Below, in pieces: positions 6,204 to 14,827 of a DNA stretch of 53,735 bases (positions are counted from its first letter, which is position 1; each line of letters begins with the position of its first letter). Under the pieces are notes generated by a model. That model saw nothing but the letters and a program-made list of their open reading frames with translations. It was not told where the DNA came from and ran no database searches. Source of the stretch: Phenylobacterium sp. (GTDB lineage Bacteria; Pseudomonadota; Alphaproteobacteria; Caulobacterales; Caulobacteraceae); the NCBI GenBank assembly GCA_018001015.1, contig JAGNIV010000023.1, positions 1 to 53,735 of the forward strand, written 5' to 3'. The position numbers and the translations under genes are program-made.

Positions 6204-8324
6204 TCAGGTGGTGGGGAACCCCTTGTCGCGCAGATAGGCCTTCACGTCGGGGTCGCGGCCGCGGAAATTCCGGTAGGCCTGCGCGGGATCGACGGTGTTG
6301 CCGATGCTCATGACTGTATCGTGCAGGCGCTTGGCCACCGCCTTGTCATAGGGCCCGCCCGCCTCGGTGAAGGCGCCGTAGGCGTCGTGGGCCAGGACCT
6401 CAGACCAGAGGTAGCTGTAGTAGCCCGCCGAATAGCCGTCGCTGGCGAAGACGTGCTGGAACTGCGGGGTGCGGTGACGCATGGGCAGTTCCCTGGGCAT
6501 CCCCAGCTTGGTCAGTTCCTCGCGCTCGAAGGCGTCCGGGTCGATATCGGCGTCCCCGGCCAGATGCAGCTTCATGTCGATGAGGGCCGAGGAGAGGTAC
6601 TCGGTCACATCGAAGCCCTGGCGGAAGGTGTGGGCCTTCTCGATCTTGGCGGCCAGGGCGGCGGGCATGGGCTTTCCCGTCTGGTGGTGCAGGGCGAAGC
6701 GGTTCAGCACCTCCGGCGTCGCCAGCCATTCCTCGTTCACCTGGCTGGGGAACTCGACATAGTCCCGCGCGACGGCGGTGCCGGCCAGGGACGGATAGTT
6801 CACGTCGGAGTTCAGGCCGTGCAGAGCGTGCCCGAACTCGTGGAACAGGGTGGTGGCGTCGTCCCAGCTGATCAGCACCGGCTCGCCCGGTGCGCCCTTC
6901 ACGAAGTTGGCGTTGTTGGAGACGATGGTGGTGATCTTGCCGCGGAACTTCTCCTGGCTTCGGTAGGCGTTCATCCAGGCGCCCGAGCGCTTGCCGGCCC
7001 GCGCATAGGGATCAAGATACCAGAGGCCGACATGGGTCCCGTCGGCGGCCTTGACCTCCCAGATCTTGATGTCGGGATGGGCCACCGGCACGTCGGTCAC
7101 CGGGTGGTAGGTGAAGCCGTAGATCTGACCCGAGGCCCAGAACATCCCCTCCCGCAGCTTGTCGAGCTGCAGGTAGGCCTTCACCTCGTTCATATCGAGG
7201 TTGTAGCGCTGCGCCCGGACCTTCTCGGCGTAGAAGCGGTAATCCCAGGGCTCGATCTTCACCCCAGCCTTTTCCCTGTCGGCGATAGCCTGCATCTCAG
7301 CCACCTCCTCACGGACCCGGGCGATCGCCGAGGGCCAGACCCGCATCATCAAGGCCATGGCGTTCTCGGGCGTCTTGGCCATGGCGTTGTCCAGCCGCCA
7401 GTGGGCGTGGGTCGGATAGCCCAGCAGCCTGGCTCGCTCGACCCGCAGCTTGAGGATCTTCTTGATGATGGCGTTGTTGTCGTGGGCGTCGCCGTTGTCG
7501 CCGCGGCTGTAGAAGTTGCGCCAGACTTTTTCGCGCAGGTCGCGCCGCGTTGAATAGGTCAGGAACGGATCGATCGAGGATCTCGTGTTGAGGATGGCGA
7601 ACTCGCCCTTGTGGCCGCGCTCGGCGGCCGCGCCGGCGGCGGCGTCGCGCACGTCGCCGGGCAGGCCCTTAAGCTCACTTTCCGTGCGCAGGTAGAGGAC
7701 ATAGTCGGTCTCGTCGGCCAGCAGGTTCTGGCTGAAGGCGGTGAAGTTCTGAGCCAGCTCCTGGTTGATCGCTCCGACCCGGGCCTTGGCCTCCGGCGTC
7801 AGCCGGGCGCCGGCGCGCACGAAGCGGTTCCAATAGACCCAGGTGAGGCGCTGCTGCTCCGGCGTCAGGCCCGAGGTCGTGCGGGCCTCATAGACGGTCT
7901 CGATGCGTTTGAAGAGGGCGGTGTTCTGCAGGATCGCGTCGTCGTGAGCCGCGTCCTTTGGAGCCATTTCCTTTTCGACGGCCCGCATCTCGGGCGTCGA
8001 CAGGGTGCCGCTCCAGATGCCGCTCAGGGTGTCGATGCGGTCCTTGGCGTCGCCGGTGCGCTCCAAGGCCTCAATGGTGTTGGCGAAGGTGGGAGGTTCG
8101 GGATTGGCCGCGATGGCCTCCACCTCCGCCAGTTCCGCCGCCATGGCCGCCTCGATGGCCGGCGCGAAGTCGGCGACCTTGACCTTGTCGAAGGGGGGAA
8201 CGCCGCCATACGGCCCGGTCCAGGGCGCCGAGAGGAGGTCAGCGTCGGCGGCGAGGCTCACGCCGGGGGTCAGGGTCGCGGCGGCGAGGGCGCTGGAGGC
8301 GGCGAGAAACGTGCGCCGATGCAT
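6204..8324 (-). CDS. M3-family oligopeptidase, Tat-exported
   Basis: This is a zinc metallopeptidase of the thimet oligopeptidase/Dcp family that cleaves short peptides. The catalytic HEFGH lies at residues 495-499, and a third zinc ligand is probably Glu524 in VEFPSQ. The 706-aa length suits the family. The start is taken at 8324 because CCGGAG lies 5 bases upstream. From there the N-terminus MHRRTFLAASSALAAATL is a twin-arginine-like signal followed by an Ala-rich cleavage region, so the enzyme probably acts in the periplasm, unlike cytoplasmic OpdA. It is monocistronic, between ffh and a TetR gene. It could be annotated as dipeptidyl carboxypeptidase Dcp; the exact specificity cannot be read from sequence. 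Confidence 0.93.
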   Translation of the reverse strand: MHRRTFLAASSALAAATLTPGVSLAADADLLSAPWTGPYGGVPPFDKVKVADFAPAIEAAMAAELAEVEAIAANPEPPTFANTIEALERTGDAKDRIDTLSGIWSGTLSTPEMRAVEKEMAPKDAAHDDAILQNTALFKRIETVYEARTTSGLTPEQQRLTWVYWNRFVRAGARLTPEAKARVGAINQELAQNFTAFSQNLLADETDYVLYLRTESELKGLPGDVRDAAAGAAAERGHKGEFAILNTRSSIDPFLTYSTRRDLREKVWRNFYSRGDNGDAHDNNAIIKKILKLRVERARLLGYPTHAHWRLDNAMAKTPENAMALMMRVWPSAIARVREEVAEMQAIADREKAGVKIEPWDYRFYAEKVRAQRYNLDMNEVKAYLQLDKLREGMFWASGQIYGFTYHPVTDVPVAHPDIKIWEVKAADGTHVGLWYLDPYARAGKRSGAWMNAYRSQEKFRGKITTIVSNNANFVKGAPGEPVLISWDDATTLFHEFGHALHGLNSDVNYPSLAGTAVARDYVEFPSQVNEEWLATPEVLNRFALHHQTGKPMPAALAAKIEKAHTFRQGFDVTEYLSSALIDMKLHLAGDADIDPDAFEREELTKLGMPRELPMRHRTPQFQHVFASDGYSAGYYSYLWSEVLAHDAYGAFTEAGGPYDKAVAKRLHDTVMSIGNTVDPAQAYRNFRGRDPDVKAYLRDKGFPTT

Positions 8325-8404
8325 GGCGACTCCGGAAAAACGGCTCAAGGGTCCGCGACCTTAGGCAGGATGTAACCAGACGTCACATGACAGGACCGTA
8401 ATCT

Positions 8405-9052
8405 CTACGTCACGAGCGCCAAGCGGGCGGCCTCGAAGGCGTCGCGGCTGATCTGGGTCGCCTCGGCGGGCGTCAGGCCAAGGGCGATCAGCATCAGGGC
8501 GACCAGGTCCACGGCATGCTCGGGCCCGACCTCCCCCAGCGCGATGTCGCGTTGGCCCATGCGGAAGCCGCCGAAGACCAGGTTGCGGGCGGCCGCCACC
8601 TCACAGTGGCGGAACCGGCCCGTGGCGACGGCAGCCGAATAGATAGCGTCGAAGCGGGCCTCGAAGACCGCCTGGCGCGGGATCGCCATGGCTTCGAACT
8701 TCAGGGCCAGCCAAGCGCGCACCGGGTCCAAGACGAAGGCTGCGAGGATGCGGTGGACCACGGTCGCCAACAGGACGGCCGGATCGTCCATCCCCGACCG
8801 GACGGGCTCCAGGGTCTTGTCCAGCGCCTCGGAGATCTCGGTGTTCAGGGCGTGGAGCAGGTCTTCGTGGGTGGGGAAGTAATTGTAGAAGGTGCCACGC
8901 GACACCCCCGCCGCGGCCACGAAGTCCTCGATGGATGAGGCCTCCGGCCCCTTCTCGGCGATCACCGTCATCGCCGCCTCGATCAGGCGCGCACGGGTTT
9001 GCGCGCGGCGGCTTTCGGCCGCCGCGGCGCGGGCTTCATGATTGACCCTCAT
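8405..9052 (-). CDS. TetR/AcrR-family transcriptional regulator
   Basis: A TetR-type repressor of 215 aa. The N-terminal helix-turn-helix is at about residues 39-66 (SIEDFVAAAGVSRGTFYNYF), and the variable C-terminal ligand-binding domain is helical. It is the second gene of a two-gene operon, 14 bases behind the 87-aa gene at 9067-9330. The operon promoter at 9396-9424 carries a perfect 15-bp palindrome between its -35 and -10 elements, which suggests autorepression. No efflux or enzyme gene is adjacent, so the target and inducer are unknown. Confidence 0.93.
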   Translation of the reverse strand: MRVNHEARAAAAESRRAQTRARLIEAAMTVIAEKGPEASSIEDFVAAAGVSRGTFYNYFPTHEDLLHALNTEISEALDKTLEPVRSGMDDPAVLLATVVHRILAAFVLDPVRAWLALKFEAMAIPRQAVFEARFDAIYSAAVATGRFRHCEVAAARNLVFGGFRMGQRDIALGEVGPEHAVDLVALMLIALGLTPAEATQISRDAFEAARLALVT

Positions 9053-9066
9053 GGGGCGTCGAGGGG

Positions 9067-9330
9067 TCAGGCGGCCTCCTGCAGGTACTGTTTGAGGGCC
9101 TGGGCGGCGGCCACGGAACGCGGGTCGCGCTGGGTTTCCAGGCTGTCGATCTCATGGGCCAGGGCCGCGCTGATCTCGCGGTGGGCCAGGGGAGAGAGCT
9201 CCAGGAGGGCCTTGGTGGAGGCGCGCGCCAGGGCGAGCGCAGTGGTCAGATCGACTTCGACGCTGACCGTCCAGGCAGCATCAGAGTCGTCCCTGGAGAG
9301 TTCGGGACGCGCAGAAAGGGGAATAGCCAT
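9067..9330 (-). CDS. Unknown protein, 87 aa, upstream of TetR gene
   Basis: I do not recognise this family. The product has no signal or membrane segment. It begins with a short polar stretch, then a probable strand (AAWTVSVEVDL), then long amphipathic helices (TALALARASTKALLELSPLA through ALKQYLQEAA). It precedes the TetR gene by 14 bases and shares its promoter, so it may modulate the regulator or be its regulated target. The ATG at 9330 lies about 58 bases downstream of the predicted transcription start. The Shine-Dalgarno sequence is weak. Confidence 0.65.
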   Translation of the reverse strand: MAIPLSARPELSRDDSDAAWTVSVEVDLTTALALARASTKALLELSPLAHREISAALAHEIDSLETQRDPRSVAAAQALKQYLQEAA

Positions 9331-9395
9331 TGTGTTCAGGGGTCTCGGAGAGGAGGGAGAGCCAGGCTGGGGGAGGACTGACCAATTGGGAATGA

Positions 9396-9424
9396 CGATT
9401 ATGTCAGGCTGACATTCTTGTCAA
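9396..9424 (-). promoter_or_regulatory. Sigma70-type promoter with palindromic operator
   Basis: On the minus strand, TTGACA (9424-9419) and TAATCG (9401-9396) are separated by exactly 17 bases. A perfect 15-bp palindrome, ATGTCAGGCTGACAT (9401-9415), fills most of the spacer. This is a textbook place for a repressor to block polymerase. The TetR protein encoded by the operon is the obvious candidate. Confidence 0.7.
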
Positions 9425-9504
9425 TAGTGGGTAACCACGTTCAGTGAACCTGTCCGCCGGAGACCGCGCTGGACGCCCCGGCGCGAGAGGGCTAAGCGCG
9501 ATCC

Positions 9505-10356
9505 ATGGCCATTGGCGTTTTCGATTCCGGGGTGGGCGGGCTGACGGTGCACCGTCGCCTGGTGGACCGCTTTCCGCAGGCGGACCTCATCTACCTGGCC
9601 GATCAGGCCAATACGCCCTACGGGGGCCGCGAGGGGGAAGAGATCGTCGACCTCACCCGCGCGGGCTGCGAGACGCTGTTCGACCGCGGCTGCGACCTGG
9701 TGGTCCTGGCCTGCAACACGGCCTCGGGGGTGGCCTTGCGCCGCCTGCAGCAGACCTGGTTGCCTGGGTACCGGAAGGAAAAACAGCGCTCGGTGAATGT
9801 GCTCGGCATTATCGTGCCCACCATCGAGGCCGCGACCGGAATGCCCTGGGAGCATGAGGCTGACCGCCGGGGCGACAAGGTGGAGAAGCTGGACGTGCTG
9901 GCGGTGTTCGCCACCCCGGCCACCGCCCGGTCGCGAGTCTACGAGATCGAAATCGACAAGCGCCGGCAGGATGTGGCGGTCTTCACCGAGCCCTGCACGG
10001 AGCTGGCCCGGATGATCGAGACCGGCGCCGGCGCCGTGGAGCTGGCCACCGTGGTGGAGGCTCACGTCCGGGCGATCAGCACCCGGATCGGCCGCGCGCC
10101 CGACCGCGCCATCCTGGGCTGCACCCACTACGAGATGGTGGCCGACATGTTCCGCGCGGCGCTGAAGCCGGGCGCCCCGCTGATCCACCAGCCCGACGCC
10201 ACCGCCGACGCGCTGGAGGCCTATCTGGCCAAGCATCCGGAATATACCGCCGGCGACTCAGGCCGGCGCGTCTTCCTCACCACCGGGCAGGCCGGCGCCC
10301 AGAACGCCCTGGTGGAGACTTTCTGGGGGGCTCCGCTAAGCTTCGAGCAAGCTTAA
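9505..10356 (+). CDS. murI: Glutamate racemase
   Basis: MurI makes D-glutamate for peptidoglycan from L-glutamate by cofactor-independent two-base catalysis. The two catalytic cysteines are Cys70 (in LACNTAS) and Cys206 (in GCTHYE). The N-terminal FDSGVGG motif (6-12) carries the conserved Asp/Ser. Its 283 aa match the family, though the region around residues 90-135 (YRKEKQRSVNVLG...) is longer than in short-form racemases. It is followed after 14 bases by the SRPBCC gene. Cytoplasmic. Confidence 0.95.
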   Translation: MAIGVFDSGVGGLTVHRRLVDRFPQADLIYLADQANTPYGGREGEEIVDLTRAGCETLFDRGCDLVVLACNTASGVALRRLQQTWLPGYRKEKQRSVNVLGIIVPTIEAATGMPWEHEADRRGDKVEKLDVLAVFATPATARSRVYEIEIDKRRQDVAVFTEPCTELARMIETGAGAVELATVVEAHVRAISTRIGRAPDRAILGCTHYEMVADMFRAALKPGAPLIHQPDATADALEAYLAKHPEYTAGDSGRRVFLTTGQAGAQNALVETFWGAPLSFEQA

Positions 10357-10370
10357 GCAGGAGAGTCTCG

Positions 10371-10898
10371 ATGAAGACCATCTTGGCGGCCGTGGCCGCC
10401 CTGTCGCTCGCCGGCGCCGCGCGCGCCGAGGTCGTCGATCAGTCGCCCCAGGGCTTCGAGAGTCTGCACACCCTCACCATCGCCGCCCCACCAGCCAAGG
10501 TGCGCGCAGCGACCCTGGAGGTGGGCAGGTGGTGGAGCTCCGCTCACAGCTGGTCGGGGGACGCGCGTAATCTCTCCATCGACCTGGCGACCGGCTGTTT
10601 CTGTGAGAAGCTGAAGGACGGCTTCGTGCGCCACATGACGGTGGTCTACGCCGGGGAGAACGCTCTGCGGCTCTCCGGTGCGCTCGGACCTCTGCAGTTC
10701 ACCGGCGCCAGCGGCCACATGGCCTTTAACTTCAAGGCGGGCGCAGATCCGAACACCACGGTGCTCACGGTCACCTACGACGTCGGCGGCTACGCCAAGG
10801 GTGGGCTGGCGGAGCAATGGGCCAAGCCGGTCGACGGGGTCATCGGGGAACAGGTGGGCCGCCTCAAGATGCTTCTCGAGACCGGCAAGACCGGCTGA
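10371..10898 (+). CDS. Secreted SRPBCC-family protein
   Basis: The first 19 residues (MKTILAAVAALSLAGAARA) form a Sec signal peptide, so the 175-aa product should be periplasmic. The mature part has the SRPBCC (START/Bet v1-like) fold pattern: an early helix with KVRAATLEVGRWWSSAHSWS, then alternating strands and a long C-terminal helix (EQVGRLKMLLETGK). The family binds hydrophobic ligands; no specific ligand can be inferred. It lies 14 bases after murI and is probably co-transcribed. The strong OxyR-type palindrome begins 10 bases after its stop. Confidence 0.75.
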   Translation: MKTILAAVAALSLAGAARAEVVDQSPQGFESLHTLTIAAPPAKVRAATLEVGRWWSSAHSWSGDARNLSIDLATGCFCEKLKDGFVRHMTVVYAGENALRLSGALGPLQFTGASGHMAFNFKAGADPNTTVLTVTYDVGGYAKGGLAEQWAKPVDGVIGEQVGRLKMLLETGKTG

Positions 10899-10908
10899 CA
10901 GCGCGCGC

Positions 10909-10937
10909 CGTGTTGATAGATAGAATCTATCAACACG
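10909..10937. promoter_or_regulatory. OxyR binding site upstream of ahpC
   Basis: The core ATAGATAGAATCTAT (10916-10930) fits the OxyR consensus ATAG-nTnnnAn-CTAT at every fixed position. It sits in a perfect inverted repeat with 11-bp arms (10909-10919 and 10927-10937). It lies about 80 bases before the ahpC start, and oxyR itself is the gene after ahpF. The same palindrome could also act as a hairpin behind the SRPBCC gene. Confidence 0.8.
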
Positions 10938-11015
10938 AAATATATTATCAATTTCCCCAATGCTGCGGCGCCATATAGACAGCGGGCTCCTTCTCGAACC
11001 AACCAGGAGCTCGCG

Positions 11016-11579
11016 TTGTCCCTCATCAATACCGAAATCAAGCCGTTCAAGGCCGAAGCCTTCCAAGCCGGCAAGTTCATCTCCGTCTCGGACGCCGATC
11101 TGAGGGGCAAGTGGTCGGTGGTGTTCTTCTATCCCGCCGACTTCACCTTCGTGTGCCCGACCGAGCTTGAGGACCTGGCGGACAACTACGCGGAGTTCAA
11201 GAAGCTGGGCGTGGAGATCTATTCCGTCTCCACCGACACCCATTTCGCCCACAAGGCCTGGCACGACACCTCCGAAGCCGTGAAGAAGATCAACTACGTC
11301 ATGGTGGGCGACCCCACCGGCGTGATCACCCGCAATTTCGACGTGATGATCGAAGAGGCCGGCCTCGCCGACCGCGGCACCTTCGTGGTGGACCCCGAGG
11401 GCAAGATCCAGATCGTCGAGATCACCGCCGGCGGCATCGGCCGCGACGCCCTGGAACTGCTGCGCAAGGTCAAGGCCGCTCAGTATGTGGCCTCGCACCC
11501 CGGCGAGGTGTGCCCCGCCAAATGGCAGGAAGGTGAAGCCACCCTGGCCCCGTCCCTCGACCTGGTCGGCAAGATCTAA
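11016..11579 (+). CDS. ahpC: Alkyl hydroperoxide reductase peroxiredoxin subunit AhpC
   Basis: A typical 2-Cys peroxiredoxin that reduces H2O2 and organic hydroperoxides. The peroxidatic Cys47 lies in DFTFVCPTE and the resolving Cys166 in GEVCPAKW. The 187-aa length is standard. The start is TTG at 11016, in frame with the conserved N-terminus [15 protein letters not shown], with AGGAG 6 bases upstream; no ATG fits. It is followed by ahpF, its reductase, and by oxyR, and is preceded by a consensus OxyR site. Cytoplasmic. Confidence 0.97.
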   Translation: MSLINTEIKPFKAEAFQAGKFISVSDADLRGKWSVVFFYPADFTFVCPTELEDLADNYAEFKKLGVEIYSVSTDTHFAHKAWHDTSEAVKKINYVMVGDPTGVITRNFDVMIEEAGLADRGTFVVDPEGKIQIVEITAGGIGRDALELLRKVKAAQYVASHPGEVCPAKWQEGEATLAPSLDLVGKI

Positions 11580-11590
11580 GCCTGCTCGCA

Positions 11591-11618
11591 CGGCCGTCGT
11601 TCCTGGGAACGGCGGCCG
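11591..11618 (+). promoter_or_regulatory. Hairpin between ahpC and ahpF
   Basis: CGGCCGTCGTTCC and GGAACGGCGGCCG pair over 13 positions with one G-U. There is no T-run. It may stabilise the upstream ahpC transcript or attenuate ahpF, matching the need for more AhpC than AhpF. The role is inferred. Confidence 0.4.
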
Positions 11619-11662
11619 CGCACCCCTCCCAAAATTCCCGCGTCCCCCACCCGGAGTCCGTC

Positions 11663-13246
11663 ATGTTGGATCAAGGCCTGAAGTCCCAGCTCAAGACCTA
11701 CCTGGAGAACCTGCGCCATCCCGTGGTCCTGGTGGCCAGCCTCGACGTCTCGGCCAAGTCGGCCGAGCTCAAGGCCCTGCTGGCCGATATCGCCCAGGCC
11801 TCTGACAAGATCATCGTCCGCGAGGACGGGACTGACTCTCGGGTTCCCTCCTTCACTGTGGGGGCCGATGGCGGTGGCGCGCGGGTGACCTTCGCGGGCC
11901 TGCCCATGGGCCACGAGTTCACCTCCCTGGTCCTGGCCCTGCTGCAGGCCGGCGGCCACCCGCCCCGCGTCGAGGCCGAGATCATCGACCAGGTGAAGGC
12001 GCTGGACGCTGACCTCACCTTCGCGACCTATTTCTCGCTGACCTGCCAGAACTGCCCCGACGTGGTGCAGGCGCTGAACCTGATGAGCGTGCTGAATCCG
12101 CGCATCCGCCACACCGCCATCGACGGCGCGCTGTTCCAGGACGAGGTGGAGGCCCGCAAGATCATGGCCGTCCCTACGGTCCTGCTGAATGGCCAGCCCT
12201 TCGACCAGGGCCGCATGAGCCTGGAGCAGATCCTGGCCAAGCTGGACACCGGCGCAGCGGCCCGTGACGCGGAGAAGATCGCCGCCAAGGGGACCTTCGA
12301 CGTCCTGGTGGTGGGCGGCGGCCCGGCCGGCGCGGCCGCGGCGGTCTATGCCGCCCGCAAGGGCATTGTCACCGGTCTGGCGGCCGAGCGCTTCGGCGGC
12401 CAGGTGTTGGACACCATGGCCATCGAGAACTTCATCTCAGTGCCCCACACCGAGGGGCCCAAACTTGTCTCGGGCCTGGAGCAGCACGTCAAGGACTACG
12501 ATGTCGACGTGATGAACCTGCAGAAGGCGGCCCGGCTGATCCCGGCCCAGGCGGCCGGCGACCTAAATGAGATCGTGCTGGAGAACGGCGCCACCCTGCG
12601 CGCCAAGACCGTGATCCTGGCTCCCGGCGCCCGCTGGCGGCAGATGGGCGTGCCTGGCGAGGCGCAGTACCGCAACGCCGGCGTCGCCTACTGCCCGCAC
12701 TGCGACGGTCCGCTGTTCAAGGGCAAGCGGGTGGCGGTGATCGGCGGCGGCAACAGTGGTGTCGAGGCGGCCATCGACCTGGCCGGCCTCGTCGCCCATG
12801 TCACCCTGATCGAATATGACAGCCAACTGCGCGCCGACGCCGTACTGCAGCGCAAGCTCGCCAGCCTGCCCAACGTCACGATCATCACTTCGGCCCTGAC
12901 CACCGAGGTGCTGGGCGACGGCGCCAAGGTGAAGGGCCTGGTTTATCGCGACCGCGCCACCGAGGGCCTGCACACCATCGAGCTGGAGGGGATCTTCGTG
13001 CAGATCGGCCTGGTCCCGAATACCGAATGGCTGGAGGGGGCCATCGCGCTCTCTCCGCGCGGCGAGATCGAGGTGGACGGCCACGGGGCGACCTCCGTCC
13101 CCGGCGTGTTCGCGGCGGGCGACGCCACCATCACGCCCTTCAAGCAGATCGTCATCGCCGCCGGCGACGGCGCCAAGGCGGCGCTCTCGGCCTTCGACTA
13201 TCTCATTCGCCTGCCCACCGAGGCGACGGAGGCGGTGGCCGCATAG
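11663..13246 (+). CDS. ahpF: Alkyl hydroperoxide reductase flavoprotein subunit AhpF
   Basis: AhpF passes electrons from NADH through FAD and two disulfides to AhpC. The 527-aa chain has the N-terminal tandem thioredoxin-like domain with CQNC (Cys128/Cys131). The FAD-binding VVGGGPAG lies near 217, the thioredoxin-reductase-type CPHC is at Cys344/Cys347, the NAD-binding VIGGGNSG follows, and a C-terminal FAD motif GVFAAGDAT closes the set. It lies 83 bases downstream of ahpC, with a hairpin between, and before oxyR. All redox motifs are intact. Confidence 0.97.
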   Translation: MLDQGLKSQLKTYLENLRHPVVLVASLDVSAKSAELKALLADIAQASDKIIVREDGTDSRVPSFTVGADGGGARVTFAGLPMGHEFTSLVLALLQAGGHPPRVEAEIIDQVKALDADLTFATYFSLTCQNCPDVVQALNLMSVLNPRIRHTAIDGALFQDEVEARKIMAVPTVLLNGQPFDQGRMSLEQILAKLDTGAAARDAEKIAAKGTFDVLVVGGGPAGAAAAVYAARKGIVTGLAAERFGGQVLDTMAIENFISVPHTEGPKLVSGLEQHVKDYDVDVMNLQKAARLIPAQAAGDLNEIVLENGATLRAKTVILAPGARWRQMGVPGEAQYRNAGVAYCPHCDGPLFKGKRVAVIGGGNSGVEAAIDLAGLVAHVTLIEYDSQLRADAVLQRKLASLPNVTIITSALTTEVLGDGAKVKGLVYRDRATEGLHTIELEGIFVQIGLVPNTEWLEGAIALSPRGEIEVDGHGATSVPGVFAAGDATITPFKQIVIAAGDGAKAALSAFDYLIRLPTEATEAVAA

Positions 13247-13311
13247 GGCGCGAAGGGCGGGCGCGCTCAATTGCCATTGGGTTTTCCATAGACTGAGCCC
13301 ATGTTGGACCC

Positions 13312-14208
13312 ATGCTCCCGACCATCCGCCAACTGCAGTACCTGAAGTTCCTTGCCGAGCAGGGGGCGTTCGGCAAGGCCGCCGAGGCCGCCCACGTCAC
13401 CCAGCCCACCCTCTCAGCGGGGATTCAGGAACTGGAACGGACGCTCGGCGCGCCCGTCGTGGACCGCGCCCGCTCCGGCGTGATCCTGACCGCCGTGGGC
13501 GAGGCGGCGCTGGCGCGGGCCAACACCATCCTCAATGAGGCCGAGGAACTGGTTCAGGCCGCCAAGAACGCCAGCCAGCCGCTCACCGGCCGCTTCCGCC
13601 TGGGGGTCATTCCCACCATCGCCCCCTTCCTGTTGCCCAAGGCCCTGCCCCTGCTGCGGTCGCGGTTCCCCAAGCTGCGGCTCTATCTGCGTGAGGACCT
13701 GACCCAGCGGCTGATCGCGGCGCTCAAGGCCGGTCAGCTCGACGCGGCCCTTATCGCCCTGCCGTTCGACATGCAGGGCCTGGCCCACGCCCATGTCTCG
13801 GACGATGAGTTGCTGGCCGCGATTCCCGCCGACCACCCTCTGGCCAACCGGTTGGAGTTTCCGCCATCAGCCATGGAGGGGGAGGACCTGATCCTGCTGG
13901 AGGACGGCCACTGCCTGCGTGACCACGTGCTGTCAGCCTGTGGGCTCAAGCCGCCCAAGGCCACCGGCGACGAGGAGGCCTTCGCCGCCACCTCCTTGCC
14001 CACCTTGGTGCAGATGGTGGGCTCGGGCCTGGGGGTCACCTACTTGCCAGCCATGGCGGTGGAGGCGGGCCTCACCTCAGCCGCCCATGTCGCCGTGCGT
14101 CACCTGCAGGCCGACCATCCCAGCCGCGAGATCGTGGTGGCCTGGCGCTCCGGCTCCAGTCGTGGCGCCGAGGGCCGGCTGCTGGCCGAGACCCTGCGCG
14201 AGGCTTGA
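13312..14208 (+). CDS. oxyR: LysR-type peroxide sensor OxyR
   Basis: A LysR-family regulator of 298 aa with an N-terminal winged helix (QLQYLKFLAEQGAFGKAAEA through LSAGIQELE). Its effector domain contains LLEDGHCLRDHVLSAC, in which Cys201 and Cys210 correspond to the redox cysteine pair of OxyR. This distinguishes it from general LysR proteins. In the family, oxidation forms a disulfide and turns on ahpCF. It is the third gene of the ahpC-ahpF-oxyR cluster, and a consensus OxyR site lies upstream of ahpC. The ATG at 13312 is used; a nearby ATG at 13301 is out of frame. Confidence 0.95.
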   Translation: MLPTIRQLQYLKFLAEQGAFGKAAEAAHVTQPTLSAGIQELERTLGAPVVDRARSGVILTAVGEAALARANTILNEAEELVQAAKNASQPLTGRFRLGVIPTIAPFLLPKALPLLRSRFPKLRLYLREDLTQRLIAALKAGQLDAALIALPFDMQGLAHAHVSDDELLAAIPADHPLANRLEFPPSAMEGEDLILLEDGHCLRDHVLSACGLKPPKATGDEEAFAATSLPTLVQMVGSGLGVTYLPAMAVEAGLTSAAHVAVRHLQADHPSREIVVAWRSGSSRGAEGRLLAETLREA

Positions 14209-14300
14209 TGGAACGATCGGCGGTCGTTGAGCCAGATCATGGCGGCAGGGCCGAGGCCCCGGCATCCAGGCGGGGAAACCCTTAGTTCCCGGAGCCAACC

Positions 14301-14699
14301 ATGCAACTTCCCAGAGGCGCCACCGTCGCCGTCGCCGACGGCGTGATCCTTCACCTTTACCGCAACGCCGGAGACGAGGTGCATCCCAAGCTCACCGCCC
14401 TGCCGCCGGCGGCGCTCGCCCCAGCCCATGGCGGCGGCGAGCATCATGCCAGCTCCGCCAATCCCGACCATGGCCAGCAGCGCGAGGACGGCTTCGCCGC
14501 CGCCACCGTGGCCTGGCTGAACGAGCAGGCCCTGGCCGGGAAGATCGATCAGATCCTGATCATCGCCGCGCCCAAGACCCTGGGGGAGATGCGCCGCCAC
14601 TATCACAAGGCCTTGGAGGGCAAGCTGGTGGGAGAACTGGCCAAAGACCTCACCGGACACGCGATTCACGACATCGAGGCGGCGATCCTGCACGCCTGA
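14301..14699 (+). CDS. Host attachment-family protein
   Basis: This resembles the 'protein required for attachment to host cells' family common in proteobacteria, first linked to Agrobacterium-type attachment. At 132 aa it is near the usual size. Recognisable features are the start RGATVAVADGVILHLYRNAG, a His/Gly-rich linker (GGGEHHASS), and the C-terminal LIIAAPKTLGEMRRHYHKAL segment with a release-factor-like alpha/beta fold pattern. There is no signal peptide, so direct surface action is doubtful and the family name should be read cautiously. It is monocistronic, with a strong hairpin after the stop. Confidence 0.75.
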   Translation: MQLPRGATVAVADGVILHLYRNAGDEVHPKLTALPPAALAPAHGGGEHHASSANPDHGQQREDGFAAATVAWLNEQALAGKIDQILIIAAPKTLGEMRRHYHKALEGKLVGELAKDLTGHAIHDIEAAILHA

Positions 14700-14705
14700 T
14701 CGCCC

Positions 14706-14731
14706 CGTGGGCGGGCTTCGGTCCGCCCACG
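14706..14731 (+). terminator. Hairpin with C(UUCG)G tetraloop
   Basis: CGTGGGCGG (14706-14714) pairs perfectly with CCGCCCACG (14723-14731). The inner bases form a C-TTCG-G loop, the most stable RNA tetraloop class. It begins 7 bases after the host-attachment gene stop. The T-run is missing, so termination may be factor-assisted. Confidence 0.5.
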
Positions 14732-14747
14732 ACCCAGCAGGCTTAGA

Positions 14748-14815
14748 CCTATTTCGATATATCTCCCTTGCATTCGACCAATCGTTAGATATATCTGCAA
14801 TATCGATATGTCTAA
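14748..14815. promoter_or_regulatory. AT-rich operator array of the PadR/YqjI-like gene
   Basis: TTAGATATATC (14785-14795) and GATATGTCTAA (14805-14815) form an 11-bp inverted repeat with one mismatch and a 9-base spacer. A third related half-site, CCTATTTCGATATATC, lies at about 14749-14764. The AT-rich block stands out in very GC-rich DNA and ends 12 bases before the ATG at 14828. PadR-family proteins commonly bind such AT-rich inverted repeats and repress themselves. Confidence 0.6.
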
Positions 14816-14827
14816 ATAGGATCGAAA

